A DNA stretch of 64,000 bases from JAFKFI01 sp963795435 (lineage in GTDB: Bacteria > Pseudomonadota > Alphaproteobacteria > Acetobacterales > Acetobacteraceae): assembly GCA_963795435.1 (NCBI GenBank), contig CAWCHV010000009.1, positions 310,001-374,000 on the forward strand, written 5' to 3'. Shown one piece after another: positions 33,104-42,558 of this stretch. Below the pieces are notes generated by a model. That model ran no database searches and was not told where the DNA came from. It saw only the letters and a list, made by a program, of their open reading frames with translations. Numbering within the stretch: the first letter of the stretch is position 1; every line of letters starts with the position of its first letter. The position numbers were made by a program, and so were the translations under genes.

Positions 33104-34207
33104 CTAGTTCCTGGGGATTGCCGCCCGGCCCGGCGCGTCCGGGTTCTGCGCGCGGTGGCGGAGCAGATGGTCCGCCAGCACGCACGCGAGCATCGCCTCG
33201 CCCACCGGCACCGCGCGGATGCCGACGCAGGGATCGTGGCGGCCCTTGGTGGACACCTCCACTGCCTGCCCCTGGCGGTCCACCGAGCGGCGTGGCGTGA
33301 GGATCGAGCTGGTCGGCTTCACCGCGAACCGCGCCACGATCGGCTGGCCGGTCGAGATGCCGCCCAGGATGCCGCCGGCGTGGTTGGAGGCGAACGCGAC
33401 GGCGCCCTCGGCCATCGCCATCTCGTCGGCATTGGCCTCGCCGGTGAGGGAAGCGGCGGCGAAGCCCTCGCCGATCTCGACGCCCTTCACCGCGTTGATC
33501 GACATGAGAGCGCCCGCCAGATCGGCGTCGAGCTTGGCATAGACCGGCGCGCCCAGTCCGGGAGGCACGCCGTCCGCCACCAGCTCTATCACGGCACCAG
33601 CCGAGGAACCCGCCTTGCGGACCTCGGCGAGATACATCTCCCACTCCGCCGCGACGATCGGGTCGGGACAGAAGAACGGGTTCTTGTCCACCTCCGCCCA
33701 ATCCCAGCGCGCCCGGTCGATCCGGTGCGGGCCGATCTGCACCAGCGCGCCGCGGATACGCACATCCGGGCCGAGCGCGCGGCGCGCGATCGCGCCGGCC
33801 GCGACCCGCATGGCGGTCTCCCGCGCCGAGGAGCGCCCGCCGCCGCGATAGTCGCGGATGCCGTATTTGAGCTCGTAGGTCAGGTCGGCGTGGCCCGGAC
33901 GGAAACGTTGCGCGATCTCGCCGTAGTCCTTCGAGCGCTGATCCACATTGTCGATCATCAGCGCGATCGGCGTGCCCGTGGTCATGCCCTCGAACACGCC
34001 CGACAGGATGCGGATTTGGTCCGGCTCCTGCCGCTGCGTGGTGAATTTCGATTGGCCGGGGCGGCGGCGGTCGAGCCAGGGCTGGATGTCCGCCTCCGAC
34101 AGCGCGAGGCGCGGCGGGCAGCCATCCACCACGCAGCCGATCGCCGGCCCGTGGCTCTCGCCCCAGGTGGTGACGCGGAACAAATGGCCGAAGCTGTTAT
34201 GCGACAT
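33104..34207 (-). CDS. aroC: chorismate synthase
   Basis: Converts 5-enolpyruvylshikimate 3-phosphate to chorismate with reduced FMN, the last shikimate-pathway step. The 367-aa protein has the family signatures GESHGPAIG (residues 16-24), the RPGHADLTYELKYGIRDYRG region including GGRSSARETAMRVAAGAI, and the C-terminal STGQPIVARFAVKPTSSI. The ATG start is unambiguous. It lies 15 nt downstream of fabI on the same strand. Confidence 0.96.
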   Translation of the reverse strand: MSHNSFGHLFRVTTWGESHGPAIGCVVDGCPPRLALSEADIQPWLDRRRPGQSKFTTQRQEPDQIRILSGVFEGMTTGTPIALMIDNVDQRSKDYGEIAQRFRPGHADLTYELKYGIRDYRGGGRSSARETAMRVAAGAIARRALGPDVRIRGALVQIGPHRIDRARWDWAEVDKNPFFCPDPIVAAEWEMYLAEVRKAGSSAGAVIELVADGVPPGLGAPVYAKLDADLAGALMSINAVKGVEIGEGFAAASLTGEANADEMAMAEGAVAFASNHAGGILGGISTGQPIVARFAVKPTSSILTPRRSVDRQGQAVEVSTKGRHDPCVGIRAVPVGEAMLACVLADHLLRHRAQNPDAPGRAAIPRN

Positions 34208-34222
34208 TCGCCGCTCTCGCTG

Positions 34223-35071
34223 TCAGCCCTCGCCCGCGGCTTCGCCAACGATCGCGATGTCGGGCGCGGCGGGGTTCTTCATCCCCACCAGATGGTATCC
34301 GCAATCGACGTGGTGAACCTCCCCCGTCACCCCGGTCGAGAGATCGGATAGCAGGTAGACGCCGGCGCCGCCCACCTCGTCGGTCGTCACGTTGCGCTGC
34401 ATGGGCGAGTTGAGCTGGTTCCAGCGCATGATATAGCGGAAATCGCCGATGCCGCTGGCCGCCAGGGTCTTGATCGGGCCGGCGCTGATCGCGTTCACCC
34501 GGATGCCGTCGGCGCCGAGATCGGCCGCGAGATAGCGCACCGACGCCTCCAGCGCCGCCTTGGCGACCCCCATGACGTTGTAGTGCGGCATCCACCGCTC
34601 GGCGCCGAGATAGGTGAGCGTCAGCAGCGAGCCGCCCCGCGTCATCATCGGCACGGCGCGCTGGCAGACGGCGGTGAAGGAATAGGCGGAAATGTCCAGC
34701 GCCTGGAGGAAGGCGGCGCGCGGCGTCTCGAGGTAGCGGCCGCGCAGATACTGCTTGTCGGCGAACCCGATGGCGTGGACCAGGAAATCCAGCCGGTCCC
34801 ATCGCTCGGCCACGGCGGCGAAGGCGACGTCGATGCCGGCCTCGTCCGCCACGTCGCACGGCACCACGAGATCCGAGCCCACGCTCGCGGCCAACGGGCG
34901 CACGCGCCGCTCCAGCGCCTCGCCCTGGAAGGTGAAGGCGAGCTCCGCGCCTTGGGCGGCGCAGGCGGCGGCGATGCCCCAGGCGATGGAACGGTCGTTC
35001 GCCACTCCCATGACCAGGCCCCGCTTGCCCGCCATCAGCGTGCCGGTGGGCTGGGTTGCAGTGTGAGGCAT
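34223..35071 (-). CDS. fabI: enoyl-ACP reductase (NADH)
   Basis: Reduces trans-2-enoyl-ACP in type II fatty acid synthesis. The FabI pattern is clear: GVANDRSIAWGIA (residues 22-34), QGEALERRVRP, Tyr154 and the Y-x6-K pair Tyr164/Lys171 in YNVMGVAKAALE. At 282 aa it is slightly long at the N-terminus; an internal ATG (MAGKRG, residue 13) may be the true start. It is divergent from pdxH and upstream of aroC. Confidence 0.95.
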   Translation of the reverse strand: MPHTATQPTGTLMAGKRGLVMGVANDRSIAWGIAAACAAQGAELAFTFQGEALERRVRPLAASVGSDLVVPCDVADEAGIDVAFAAVAERWDRLDFLVHAIGFADKQYLRGRYLETPRAAFLQALDISAYSFTAVCQRAVPMMTRGGSLLTLTYLGAERWMPHYNVMGVAKAALEASVRYLAADLGADGIRVNAISAGPIKTLAASGIGDFRYIMRWNQLNSPMQRNVTTDEVGGAGVYLLSDLSTGVTGEVHHVDCGYHLVGMKNPAAPDIAIVGEAAGEG

Positions 35072-35215
35072 GAGTTCGATCCTTGGTGGCGGAGGGAGCG
35101 CAGGGTGGTGGCACAGGCGCGCGAATGGGAGCAAGGGGCCGGCCTCCTGGCCTTGGGGCGCCCCTGGCCTTGGCGCGGCGGGGACGGCAGATTGCGGCCC
35201 GAAGGAGCCCCGACC

Positions 35216-35812
35216 ATGCCAGAGCCCGACCCGTTCGCGAAGTTCCATGAATGGATGGCCGCGGCCGAGCAATCGGAGCCGAACGATCCCAACGCCATGA
35301 CCGTGGCGACCGCGACGCCTGACGGTGCGCCCTCGGCCCGCATCGTGCTGCTCAAGGGGATCGACGGGGCGGGCGCCGGGCGGCGCGGCTTCGTCTTCTT
35401 CACCAACCGGGACAGCCGCAAGGGCGGCGAGCTCGCGGCCAATCCCCGCGCCGCGCTGCTGTTCCACTGGAAGACGCTGGGGCGGCAGGTCCGCATCGAA
35501 GGCGGCGTCGAACCCGCCAGCGGCGCCGAGGCCGACGCCTACCACGCGACGCGCGCGCGGAACTCCCGGCTCGGCGCCTGGGCGTCGGACCAATCCCGCC
35601 CGCTTGGCTCCCGCGCCGAACTGGAGCGCCGGCTCGCCGAATACGAGGCGCGCTATCCGGCGGAAGAGATTCCCCGCCCGCCCTATTGGGGCGGCTATCG
35701 TCTGGTGCCGGCGTATTTCGAGTTCTGGCAGAACATGCCGTTCCGCCTGCACGACCGTACGACCTACACGCTCTCGGAAAAGGGCTGGACGGTCGGAAAA
35801 CTGTTTCCGTGA
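35216..35812 (+). CDS. pdxH: pyridoxamine 5'-phosphate oxidase
   Basis: FMN enzyme oxidising PNP or PMP to PLP. Family segments are AMTVATATPDGAPSARIVLL (FMN binding), GFVFFTNRDSRKGGEL and the C-terminal signature EIPRPPYWGGYRLVP plus FRLHDR. 198 aa, ATG at 35216 with GAAGGAG upstream. Stop overlaps the start of the following kinase fusion (GTGA). Confidence 0.95.
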   Translation: MPEPDPFAKFHEWMAAAEQSEPNDPNAMTVATATPDGAPSARIVLLKGIDGAGAGRRGFVFFTNRDSRKGGELAANPRAALLFHWKTLGRQVRIEGGVEPASGAEADAYHATRARNSRLGAWASDQSRPLGSRAELERRLAEYEARYPAEEIPRPPYWGGYRLVPAYFEFWQNMPFRLHDRTTYTLSEKGWTVGKLFP

Positions 35813-37323
35813 GCATCCCGGCGGGGCAGGAGGAGGTCTGCGCGTTTCTCCGCGAGCTCTCCGGTTCCGACCCGGTCGAGACGCACATCTCGCTGGTGTT
35901 CGTCGGCCGGGACACGGTGTGGAAGCTCAAGAAAGCCGTGCGGCTGCCGTATCTCGACTTCGCCACGCTCAACGCCCGCCGCCGCTTCGCGCTGCGCGAG
36001 TTCGAGTTGAACAGCGTCTCCGCACCCGGCCTGTACCGCGATGTCGTGCCGCTGATCCGCGCCTTGGACGGAAGCCTCGCGTTCGGCGCTGCCGCCGACG
36101 CATCCCGCGCCGTCGAGTGGGTGTTGCGCATGGCCCCGGTGCCCCCAACGGACTTCCTCGACCGGATCGCCGACGACGGCGGACTGACCCCCGAACTGCT
36201 CGACGCCACGGCCGACGCGGTGGCCGCGTTCCACGCGAGTCTGCCGGCGGTCCACGGCGCCGACCCGGTCGCGGCGATGCGAGGCATCGCGGAGGGCAAC
36301 GTGCCGTCCGCCCGCGCCGCCGGGCTGCCGGCCGACGCGATCGGGGCGTGGCGCGCGGCGTGCCTCGCCGAACTGGACGCGATCGCGGATTGGCAGCGCG
36401 GGCGCGCCCGCGACGGCTTCGTGCGCCGCGCGCATGGCGACCTGCATCTCGGCAACATGTGCCTCTGGCGAGGCACGCCGGCGCCGTTCGACGCGCTGGA
36501 GTTCGACGAGGCGCTGGCGACGATCGATCTCGGCTACGATCTCGCCTTCCTGCTGATGGACCTCGACCATCGCGTCGGGCGGGCGCAGGCGAATCGGGTG
36601 CTCAACCGCTACGTCGCGCGAACCGGCGACGCGGCGCTGACGCGGGGCCTGCCGGCGTTCCTCTCGCTGCGCGCGCTCATCCGCGCGCATGTCCAGGCGG
36701 CGCGGCGGCGGCGCGACGCCGCACTCGCTTACCTGAGCGAGGCGGAGGCGCATCTGCGGGGCCATCCGGCGGTGATCGTCGTTGTGGGCGGCCTGCAGGG
36801 CACCGGCAAGACCACCCTGGCCCGGGCACTCGCCCCCGAGCTCGGCCGCGCGCCGGGCGCGCTGGTGCTGCGGAGCGATGAGATCCGCAAGCGCCGGTTC
36901 GGCGTCGCCCCGGAGCAGCGCCTGCCGGAGCGGGCCTATGCGGAGGATGTCACGGTCGCGGTGTTCACCGAGATCGCGGAGACCGCCCGCGCCGTGGCGG
37001 CGGGCGGCCATGCGGTCATTGCGGATGCAACCTTCCTCGATGCGGCGTTCCGCGCGCGGATCGAGACGGAGGCCGGTGTGGCCAGCGTGCCGTTCATCGG
37101 CCTATGGCTCGACGCCGACTTGCCCGAGCTCGAGGCGCGGATCGCGGCGCGGCGCGGCGATGCGTCGGACGCCACCAGCGAGGCCCTGCACGCCTCGGCG
37201 CGGGCAAACCCCGATGTCGCCGCGCGGCTCGGACCAGGGTGGATCGTGCTCGACGCCGGCAAGCGGGAGGCGGTGCTGGCCGGCGCGCGCGAGGCTGTCC
37301 GCAGCCGCGTCGCGACGTGCTAG
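35809..37323 (+). CDS. bifunctional APH-like / AAA-ATPase kinase fusion
   Basis: A 504-aa two-domain protein (COG2187 + COG0645). The N-terminal aminoglycoside phosphotransferase-like domain has the catalytic HGDLHLGN (H209-N216) and FDEALATIDLGYDLAF metal site. The C-terminal P-loop kinase has GGLQGTGKTT (residues 327-336) and an RSDEIRKRRFG segment. The substrate is unknown in the family; resistance should not be inferred. The GTG start overlaps the pdxH stop. Confidence 0.87.
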   Translation: MSIPAGQEEVCAFLRELSGSDPVETHISLVFVGRDTVWKLKKAVRLPYLDFATLNARRRFALREFELNSVSAPGLYRDVVPLIRALDGSLAFGAAADASRAVEWVLRMAPVPPTDFLDRIADDGGLTPELLDATADAVAAFHASLPAVHGADPVAAMRGIAEGNVPSARAAGLPADAIGAWRAACLAELDAIADWQRGRARDGFVRRAHGDLHLGNMCLWRGTPAPFDALEFDEALATIDLGYDLAFLLMDLDHRVGRAQANRVLNRYVARTGDAALTRGLPAFLSLRALIRAHVQAARRRRDAALAYLSEAEAHLRGHPAVIVVVGGLQGTGKTTLARALAPELGRAPGALVLRSDEIRKRRFGVAPEQRLPERAYAEDVTVAVFTEIAETARAVAAGGHAVIADATFLDAAFRARIETEAGVASVPFIGLWLDADLPELEARIAARRGDASDATSEALHASARANPDVAARLGPGWIVLDAGKREAVLAGAREAVRSRVATC

Positions 37324-37359
37324 GCTGTTCCGGCTTCCGTTACCGGAGAGAACGAGATC

Positions 37360-38226
37360 ATGGAAATCTGCAAGATCCTGCTGCCGCTGACCGGCACCGC
37401 GGCAGGGGGGGCCGCGCTGCAGACCGCGCTGATGATCGCGCGCATCTGGAGCGCGCATGTGACGGCGCTGCACGTACGGGTCGACTCGCGCGACGTGGCG
37501 CCGCTGGCCGGCGAGGGGCTCTCCGGCGCGATGATCGAGGAGATGATGGCGGCCACCGAGAAGGAGAGCAACGACCGCGCCCACGCGGTCCGCTCCATGT
37601 TCGACCGCTTCGTCGCCGACAACGAGGTGACGGTCTCGGACGGGCACGGCGGCCTCCAGGGCGCCACGGCGAGCTTCGCCTCCGTCACCGGCCGCGAGGA
37701 GGATCTCGTCGCGCAGCAGTCGCGGCTGGCCGACCTCACCGTGGTGCCGCACCCGGAGGCGGGCGAGGACGTCTCCTCCTCCGACGCGCTGCACGCGGTG
37801 CTGTTCGATAGCGGACGCCCGGTGCTGATCGCGCCCCAGCTCGCGCCGAGCACGATCGGCACGCGGATTTGCGTCGCCTGGAACGGCACGGCGGAATCGG
37901 CGGCGGCGGTCTACGCCGTGCTGCCCTGGCTGAAGCGCGCCGAGGCGGTCCGCGTACTGTCCGCCGAGGAATACCAGCGCCGCGGTCCCGGCGCGCAGAA
38001 TCTTGCCTCCTACCTGGCGCTGCACGAGGTCCGCGTGGAGTTGGCGACCTTCCGGCCGATCGACCGCGACGTCGGCGCCGGGATGCTGGGTGCGGCGCGG
38101 GAGTTCGGCGCCGACATGCTGGCGATGGGCGCCTACTCCCACTCGCGCCTGCGCCAGCTCATTCTGGGCGGCGTGACCAGGCACGTGCTGGAGCACGCCA
38201 CCTTGCCGGTGATGATGTGCCGCTGA
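37360..38226 (+). CDS. tandem universal stress protein
   Basis: A 288-aa cytosolic protein with two Usp domains (about residues 1-150 and 160-288). The second has the ATP-binding pattern G-x2-...-G: MGAYSHSRLRQLILGG followed by VTRHVLEHATLPVMM. Such tandem UspA proteins respond to general stress or oxygen limitation. The preceding TAGGCTG element (37321-37327) may be its -10. It precedes the marR-pirin pair on the same strand. Confidence 0.9.
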   Translation: MEICKILLPLTGTAAGGAALQTALMIARIWSAHVTALHVRVDSRDVAPLAGEGLSGAMIEEMMAATEKESNDRAHAVRSMFDRFVADNEVTVSDGHGGLQGATASFASVTGREEDLVAQQSRLADLTVVPHPEAGEDVSSSDALHAVLFDSGRPVLIAPQLAPSTIGTRICVAWNGTAESAAAVYAVLPWLKRAEAVRVLSAEEYQRRGPGAQNLASYLALHEVRVELATFRPIDRDVGAGMLGAAREFGADMLAMGAYSHSRLRQLILGGVTRHVLEHATLPVMMCR

Positions 38227-38247
38227 CGGCCGGCGGGTGAGGCCGGC

Positions 38248-38841
38248 GTGCCGGTTCGGCCGGTGGGGGTGGACGATCCCGCCATCATCGAGGCGCTGCG
38301 CGCCTACGTGAAGCTGCTGCGGGCCGGCAAGGCGGTCGTGGCGCGGGTGGAGCCGCGCCTCTCGGCGCGCGGCCTCACCGTCACGCAGCTCGGCGTGCTG
38401 GAGGCCATCCTGCACAAGGGCCCGCTTACCCAGCGCGAGCTGGGGCGCAAGGTGCTGACCAGCGCGGGCAACATGACCGACCTGATCGACAAGCTGGAGG
38501 GCCGCCTCCTGGTCTGCCGCTCCCGGGTCGCGGGCGACCGGCGCAGCGTCCGCGTCGCCCTGACCCCGACGGGGCGCAGCTTGATCGAGGCGCTGTTTCC
38601 GTTGCACGCGCGCGACATCGCCGAGGCAATGGGCGGATTGACCACCACGGAACTCGGCGAGCTTGGCCGCCTGCTGCGCAAGCTGGGCATGGCTGCCGCG
38701 AGCGAGGACAGGCCCCACCTTGCGCCGGCGGCACCGGGGGCCCACCTCCAGCCCGACCGTTCGATACCGAACGAACAGGACAGGAGAGATCACGATGATC
38801 GAGGTGCGGCCGTTCGGCAGCCTGGGCCGGTTCCAGAATGA
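38248..38841 (+). CDS. MarR family transcriptional regulator
   Basis: A 197-aa winged-helix regulator. The core has LTVTQLGVLEAILHKGPLTQ, then RELGRKVLTSAGNMTDLIDK (recognition helix) and the wing RVAGDRRSVRVALTPTG. Residues beyond about 150 are Pro/Asp/Arg-rich, unlike the family, and run 47 nt into pirin, so the true end may be earlier or a base may have been lost. It starts with GTG at 38248. The usual target is the adjacent pirin gene, near which an operator-like palindrome lies. Confidence 0.82.
   Translation: MPVRPVGVDDPAIIEALRAYVKLLRAGKAVVARVEPRLSARGLTVTQLGVLEAILHKGPLTQRELGRKVLTSAGNMTDLIDKLEGRLLVCRSRVAGDRRSVRVALTPTGRSLIEALFPLHARDIAEAMGGLTTTELGELGRLLRKLGMAAASEDRPHLAPAAPGAHLQPDRSIPNEQDRRDHDDRGAAVRQPGPVPE
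38758..38773. promoter_or_regulatory. candidate MarR operator before pirin
   Basis: CGTTCG-ATAC-CGAACG is a 6-nt-arm palindrome 21 nt before the pirin ATG, inside the 3' end of the marR reading frame. The position and symmetry fit an operator for the adjacent MarR-type dimer. Confidence 0.5.
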
Positions 38842-39496
38842 TTGGCTCAACGCGCGCCACCATTTCAGCTTCGGCGAGTATCACGACCCCGCCCGCATGG
38901 GCCTCGGCCGGCTTCGGGTGTGGAACGACGACGAGATATCGCCGGGCCAGGGGTTCGACCCGCATCCCCATCGCGACATGGAGATCGTCACCTACGTGCG
39001 GCAGGGCGCCATCACGCATCGCGACAGCCTCGGCAACGAGGGCCGCACCGAGGCAGGCGATGTGCAGGTGATGCACGCCGGCACCGGCATCGTCCACGCC
39101 GAATACAATCGGGAGGCCACGGCGACGCGGCTGTTCCAGATCTGGATCTTGCCGGATCGGCGCGGCGTCGCGCCGGGCTGGGGCGCGCGCGAGTTCCCCA
39201 AGGCGAATGGCGGGCTTTCGGTGCTCGCGAGCGGCCGGCCCCAGGACGAGGCCGGCGAGGCGCTGCCGCTCCATGCCGATGCCGCGGTGCTCGCCGGCAC
39301 ATTGCACGCCGGCGAGACGGTGCGGCACGCCCTGGCGCCGGGGCGCGCGGCCTATCTGGTTCCCGCGAGCGGCGCGGTGGAGGTGAATGGGGTTGCCGTC
39401 GCCACGCGCGACGGGGCCGCCGTGAGCGACGAGCGTGAGCTGACGATCAAGGCCGTCGAGGATACCGAACTGGTGCTGGTCGAGGTCGCCAACTGA
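38795..39496 (+). CDS. pirin family protein
   Basis: Cupin-fold pirin homologue, 233 aa. The metal ligands are H57 and H59 (DPHPHRDME), H101 and E103 (VHAEYN). Bacterial pirins may be quercetin dioxygenases or redox-sensing regulators. The ATG at 38795 has AGGAGAG upstream. Pirin genes are often controlled by adjacent MarR or LysR regulators, as suggested by the palindrome at 38758. Confidence 0.92.
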   Translation: MIEVRPFGSLGRFQNDWLNARHHFSFGEYHDPARMGLGRLRVWNDDEISPGQGFDPHPHRDMEIVTYVRQGAITHRDSLGNEGRTEAGDVQVMHAGTGIVHAEYNREATATRLFQIWILPDRRGVAPGWGAREFPKANGGLSVLASGRPQDEAGEALPLHADAAVLAGTLHAGETVRHALAPGRAAYLVPASGAVEVNGVAVATRDGAAVSDERELTIKAVEDTELVLVEVAN

Positions 39497-39551
39497 CTCT
39501 TAACCCGCGCCGGGTTATGGTTCGGTTCTGAACCGGTGGGGGAACGAGGCC

Positions 39552-41018
39552 GTGCGGTTGGCGATACGCTGGGCGCTCGGCCTCGTTCTTCTGCTTGGCG
39601 GCGCCGGGCGTCTCACGGCGGCGCCGGACCCGGCGCTGGAGCAGCAGCTCCGCGCATGGCTGTCCGGGCTCACCGGGGTCGCCATCCCCGAGCTGACGCT
39701 GCGGATCACGCCGGAGGGCGACCATTACCGCGCGGCGCTGCCGATCGCCGGCGCGGGCGGCGCGGGAACGATCTCCGCCACCTTGCGCCCGCTCGATGGC
39801 GGGCGCTGGGCGGTGGAGGATCTCGCGCTGCCGCCCACCTCGCGCTTCTCCATGCGCGTGCCCGCACCGGACGATCCCACAATGACGGTGCCGGCCGAGG
39901 CCACGCTGAGCCTGGCCGGGCAGGATGGCCGGATGCTGATCGACCCGAGCCTCGGCAGCCCGTCGAGCTTCGAGGCCCGGCTCCGTGGCGTCGTGCTCGA
40001 CGTTGCCGGCGGCGTTCAGCACCAGCACCAGCAGATGGACCGCTACGAGACCCACGGCACCGCGACGCCGGCGGCGGGCGGGCGGCTCGATTTCGAGCAG
40101 GACGCGACGATCGAGGGCTGGCGGATTTCGGCGGACCGGGCCTCGGCGGAGGCCTTCGCCTTGCAGGCCCGCGCACTCCGGGCCAATGGCCGGCTCGATG
40201 GTCTGAACCCCGACCGGCTCGCACCGCTGGCCCACGCCATCGCCGCGCTCACCGTCGCTCGACAGCGCGACGACGCAGCGACGCGCGACGCGCTGCACCA
40301 GCTGGTCGAGGCGCTGCGCGACAGCGTTCGGTCCGGCCGGATCGAGGAAGCCTTCGACCACCTGCAAATCGCGATGGCGGGGCGGGAGGCGACGATCGGC
40401 ACCCTGCGTCTCGCCTTCGCGGCGGACGCGCCCGAGAGCCGGCTCGCCAGCTCGATCAACCTCGAACTGGCGGGGCTCGAGATCCCGTCCCTGCCGCCGG
40501 CCTTCGCGCCCTGGGTGCCACGCCGGATCGTGCTGCATCCCGTGCTGTCCGGGGTGGGCGTCGCGGAGCTGACCAGGGTTGCCCTGGCCGCGACGGCGAC
40601 CCCACCGGACGACGAGGCGAGGGACGCCGCGCTGGCGGGCCTGTTCGACGGCCCCGGCGTTACCATCGGCGTCGATCCGCTGACGATAGAGTTGCCCGCC
40701 GCGCGGCTCGACGCCTCCGGCAGTGTCGTGGTGCATGGACCCGGCCGCTATGCCGGGCGCGCGAAGGTGGTACTGACCGGTTTCGACGCGTTGATGGCGC
40801 AGGCGCAAGGCGACCCGAACCTGCGCGCCGCCGCACCCGTGCTCATCGTGGCGCGCGGCCTGGCGAAAACGGAGGGCGACCATCTGGTCTGGGACGTGGT
40901 GGCCAGCGAGAAGGGCGCGACCGTGAACGGAGTCGACATCTCCGGCCTGGCCGGCGGCGGTCAGGCCCCGTCTCAGCCGCCGCCCGGACGCTCGTCCCCT
41001 CCGGCGCCCAAGCGGTAG
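39552..41018 (+). CDS. exported hypothetical protein (DUF2125-like architecture)
   Basis: A 488-aa exported protein with signal peptide (LGLVLLLGGAGRLTAAPD, cleavage near residue 24). The body is a long beta-rich, repetitive region with GxxG turns and segments like DGRMLIDPSLGSPSSFEARL and a C-terminal VNGVDISGLAGGG. It recalls periplasmic DUF945/DUF2125-like proteins (compare 62064), but I do not recognise an exact family. GTG start at 39552. Its 3' end overlaps the convergent methyltransferase gene by 46 nt. Confidence 0.68.
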   Translation: MRLAIRWALGLVLLLGGAGRLTAAPDPALEQQLRAWLSGLTGVAIPELTLRITPEGDHYRAALPIAGAGGAGTISATLRPLDGGRWAVEDLALPPTSRFSMRVPAPDDPTMTVPAEATLSLAGQDGRMLIDPSLGSPSSFEARLRGVVLDVAGGVQHQHQQMDRYETHGTATPAAGGRLDFEQDATIEGWRISADRASAEAFALQARALRANGRLDGLNPDRLAPLAHAIAALTVARQRDDAATRDALHQLVEALRDSVRSGRIEEAFDHLQIAMAGREATIGTLRLAFAADAPESRLASSINLELAGLEIPSLPPAFAPWVPRRIVLHPVLSGVGVAELTRVALAATATPPDDEARDAALAGLFDGPGVTIGVDPLTIELPAARLDASGSVVVHGPGRYAGRAKVVLTGFDALMAQAQGDPNLRAAAPVLIVARGLAKTEGDHLVWDVVASEKGATVNGVDISGLAGGGQAPSQPPPGRSSPPAPKR

Positions 41019-41641
41019 AGCACCACCTCCCGCGCGGTTCGGTCCTCCAGTTCAAGCGTGGTCGGGACGCGGTATTCGGCAAAGCGGAAAAGACCTTCGC
41101 GCGGCAGGTAGGCGCGGCCGGGGTCGGCGACCCACACCTCGGCCTGCCGCGCCATCGCGCGCAGCCAAGGCAGGATGTGGCCGGTCATCGGCGCCTCGTA
41201 GCAGACGTCGCCGCACAGGATCAGATCCCAGCGGCAGTCGGAGCCCACCACATCCTCGGCGACCGCGCTCACCTCGGCCTCGTTTGCACGTGCATTCAAC
41301 CGGATCGCGGCGGCGGCTAGCGGGTCGATCTCGGCCGCTTCCACGAATGCCGCTCCGGCGCGCGCGCAGGCGATCGCGGCGATGCCGCCGCCCGCCGCGA
41401 AATCCAGCACCCGCCGACCCGAAACCAGCGTGGGGTGATCCAGCACGTGCCGCGCCAAGGCTTGCCCGCCGGGCCAGGCGAAGGCCCAGAACGGCGGCTC
41501 GAGGTTGTTCGCGGCCAGCCACTCCTCCGTGGCCTGCCAGATCGGCGTGATCTCGCTCGCCAGATGCAGGGCGATCTCCGGCACCAGCGGCGCGCGGGCG
41601 ATCAGCGTGTTGCGGCGGACGAACCCTTCCGCCTCGCTCAC
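40973..41641 (-). CDS. class I SAM methyltransferase (PrmA/EtfB-lysine type)
   Basis: A 222-aa methyltransferase with motif I VLDFAAGGGIAAIACARAGA, an acidic second strand end (AAEIDPLAAAAI) and the motif IV-like WDLILCGDVCYEA. The ILCGDVCYE pattern and size match the EtfB-lysine / PrmA-like protein methyltransferases. The GTG at 41641 overlaps the ubiA stop (ATGTGA), implying coupling. The target protein is unknown. Confidence 0.82.
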   Translation of the reverse strand: MSEAEGFVRRNTLIARAPLVPEIALHLASEITPIWQATEEWLAANNLEPPFWAFAWPGGQALARHVLDHPTLVSGRRVLDFAAGGGIAAIACARAGAAFVEAAEIDPLAAAAIRLNARANEAEVSAVAEDVVGSDCRWDLILCGDVCYEAPMTGHILPWLRAMARQAEVWVADPGRAYLPREGLFRFAEYRVPTTLELEDRTAREVVLYRLGAGGDERPGGG

Positions 41642-42537
41642 ATCCGCCCGATCAGCAGCGCGAGCGCCACGGCGAGCCCCGCCTCGCGATTGGCGCGGAA
41701 CTGGCGCAGGCAATTCGCTGGGTCGTCGATGTCGAGCGCCGCGATCTGCCGCGCGAACAGAAACGCCGGCAGCAGCAGCGCGGGATAGAACCAGCCCGAC
41801 AAGCCGGCGAACCAGCCGGCGCAGGCGAGCGCCAGCACCGTGCCGGCGTAGCAAAGCACGAGGAACGGCCGGGTGCGCTCGGCGAACAGCAGCGCGGTGG
41901 AGCGCACGCCGACCAGCGCGTCGTCCTCGCGATCCTGGTGCGCGTAGATCGTGTCGAAGCCCAGATCCCACATGATCGCCGCCGCGTAGATCGCCAGCCA
42001 CGCCGCGTCGAGCCGCCCCGCCCCCGCCGCGTATCCGAGCGGCGCACCGAAGCCGAAGGTGAAGCCCATCACGAGCTGCGGCCACCAGGTGACGCGCTTG
42101 GCCAGCGGATAGAGCCCGACCAGCAGCAGCGAGCCGGCGCCGAGCGCCTGCGCGAGAGGCGTCAGTTGCAGCAGGATCAGCAGCCCGGCGAGCAGCAGGA
42201 GGACCAGGAAGACCAGGGCGTGGCGCGGCCGCACGGCGCCGGACGCCAGCGGCCGGCCGGCGGTGCGCGCCACGCGCCGGTCGATGTCGCGGTCCCACAG
42301 ATCGTTCACCACGCATCCCGCCGCTCGCATCACCACGCTGCCGACGGCGAACAGCACGACCAGCCGCACGCTTTCCGCCACACTCCGGCCGGACAGCAGG
42401 ATGCCCCACAGGCCGGGCAGGAACAGCAGCCAGACGCCGATCGGCCGGTCCAGCCGCGCCAGCAGCACGTAGGGCACCCAGCTCGCCGGCAGCCGGGCGA
42501 CCCAGCCTCCGGCGGCGATGTCGGTATGGGCGGCCAT
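41638..42537 (-). CDS. ubiA: 4-hydroxybenzoate polyprenyltransferase
   Basis: Integral membrane prenyltransferase attaching the isoprenoid tail to 4-hydroxybenzoate in ubiquinone synthesis. About eight membrane helices; the two Mg2+-diphosphate motifs NDLWDRDID (residues 78-86) and DTIYAHQDREDD (about 198-209) are present. 299 aa, standard length. It is divergent from rsmE, a common alphaproteobacterial arrangement, and overlaps a downstream methyltransferase gene. Confidence 0.93.
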   Translation of the reverse strand: MAAHTDIAAGGWVARLPASWVPYVLLARLDRPIGVWLLFLPGLWGILLSGRSVAESVRLVVLFAVGSVVMRAAGCVVNDLWDRDIDRRVARTAGRPLASGAVRPRHALVFLVLLLLAGLLILLQLTPLAQALGAGSLLLVGLYPLAKRVTWWPQLVMGFTFGFGAPLGYAAGAGRLDAAWLAIYAAAIMWDLGFDTIYAHQDREDDALVGVRSTALLFAERTRPFLVLCYAGTVLALACAGWFAGLSGWFYPALLLPAFLFARQIAALDIDDPANCLRQFRANREAGLAVALALLIGRM

Positions 42538-42558
42538 GGTGCTAATCTGCCCGGCGGC

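Noticed and set aside
35809..37323. aminoglycoside resistance gene
   Set aside because: The APH-like domain is fused to a P-loop kinase and the family is widespread in chromosomes without linked resistance; no resistance claim is supportable.
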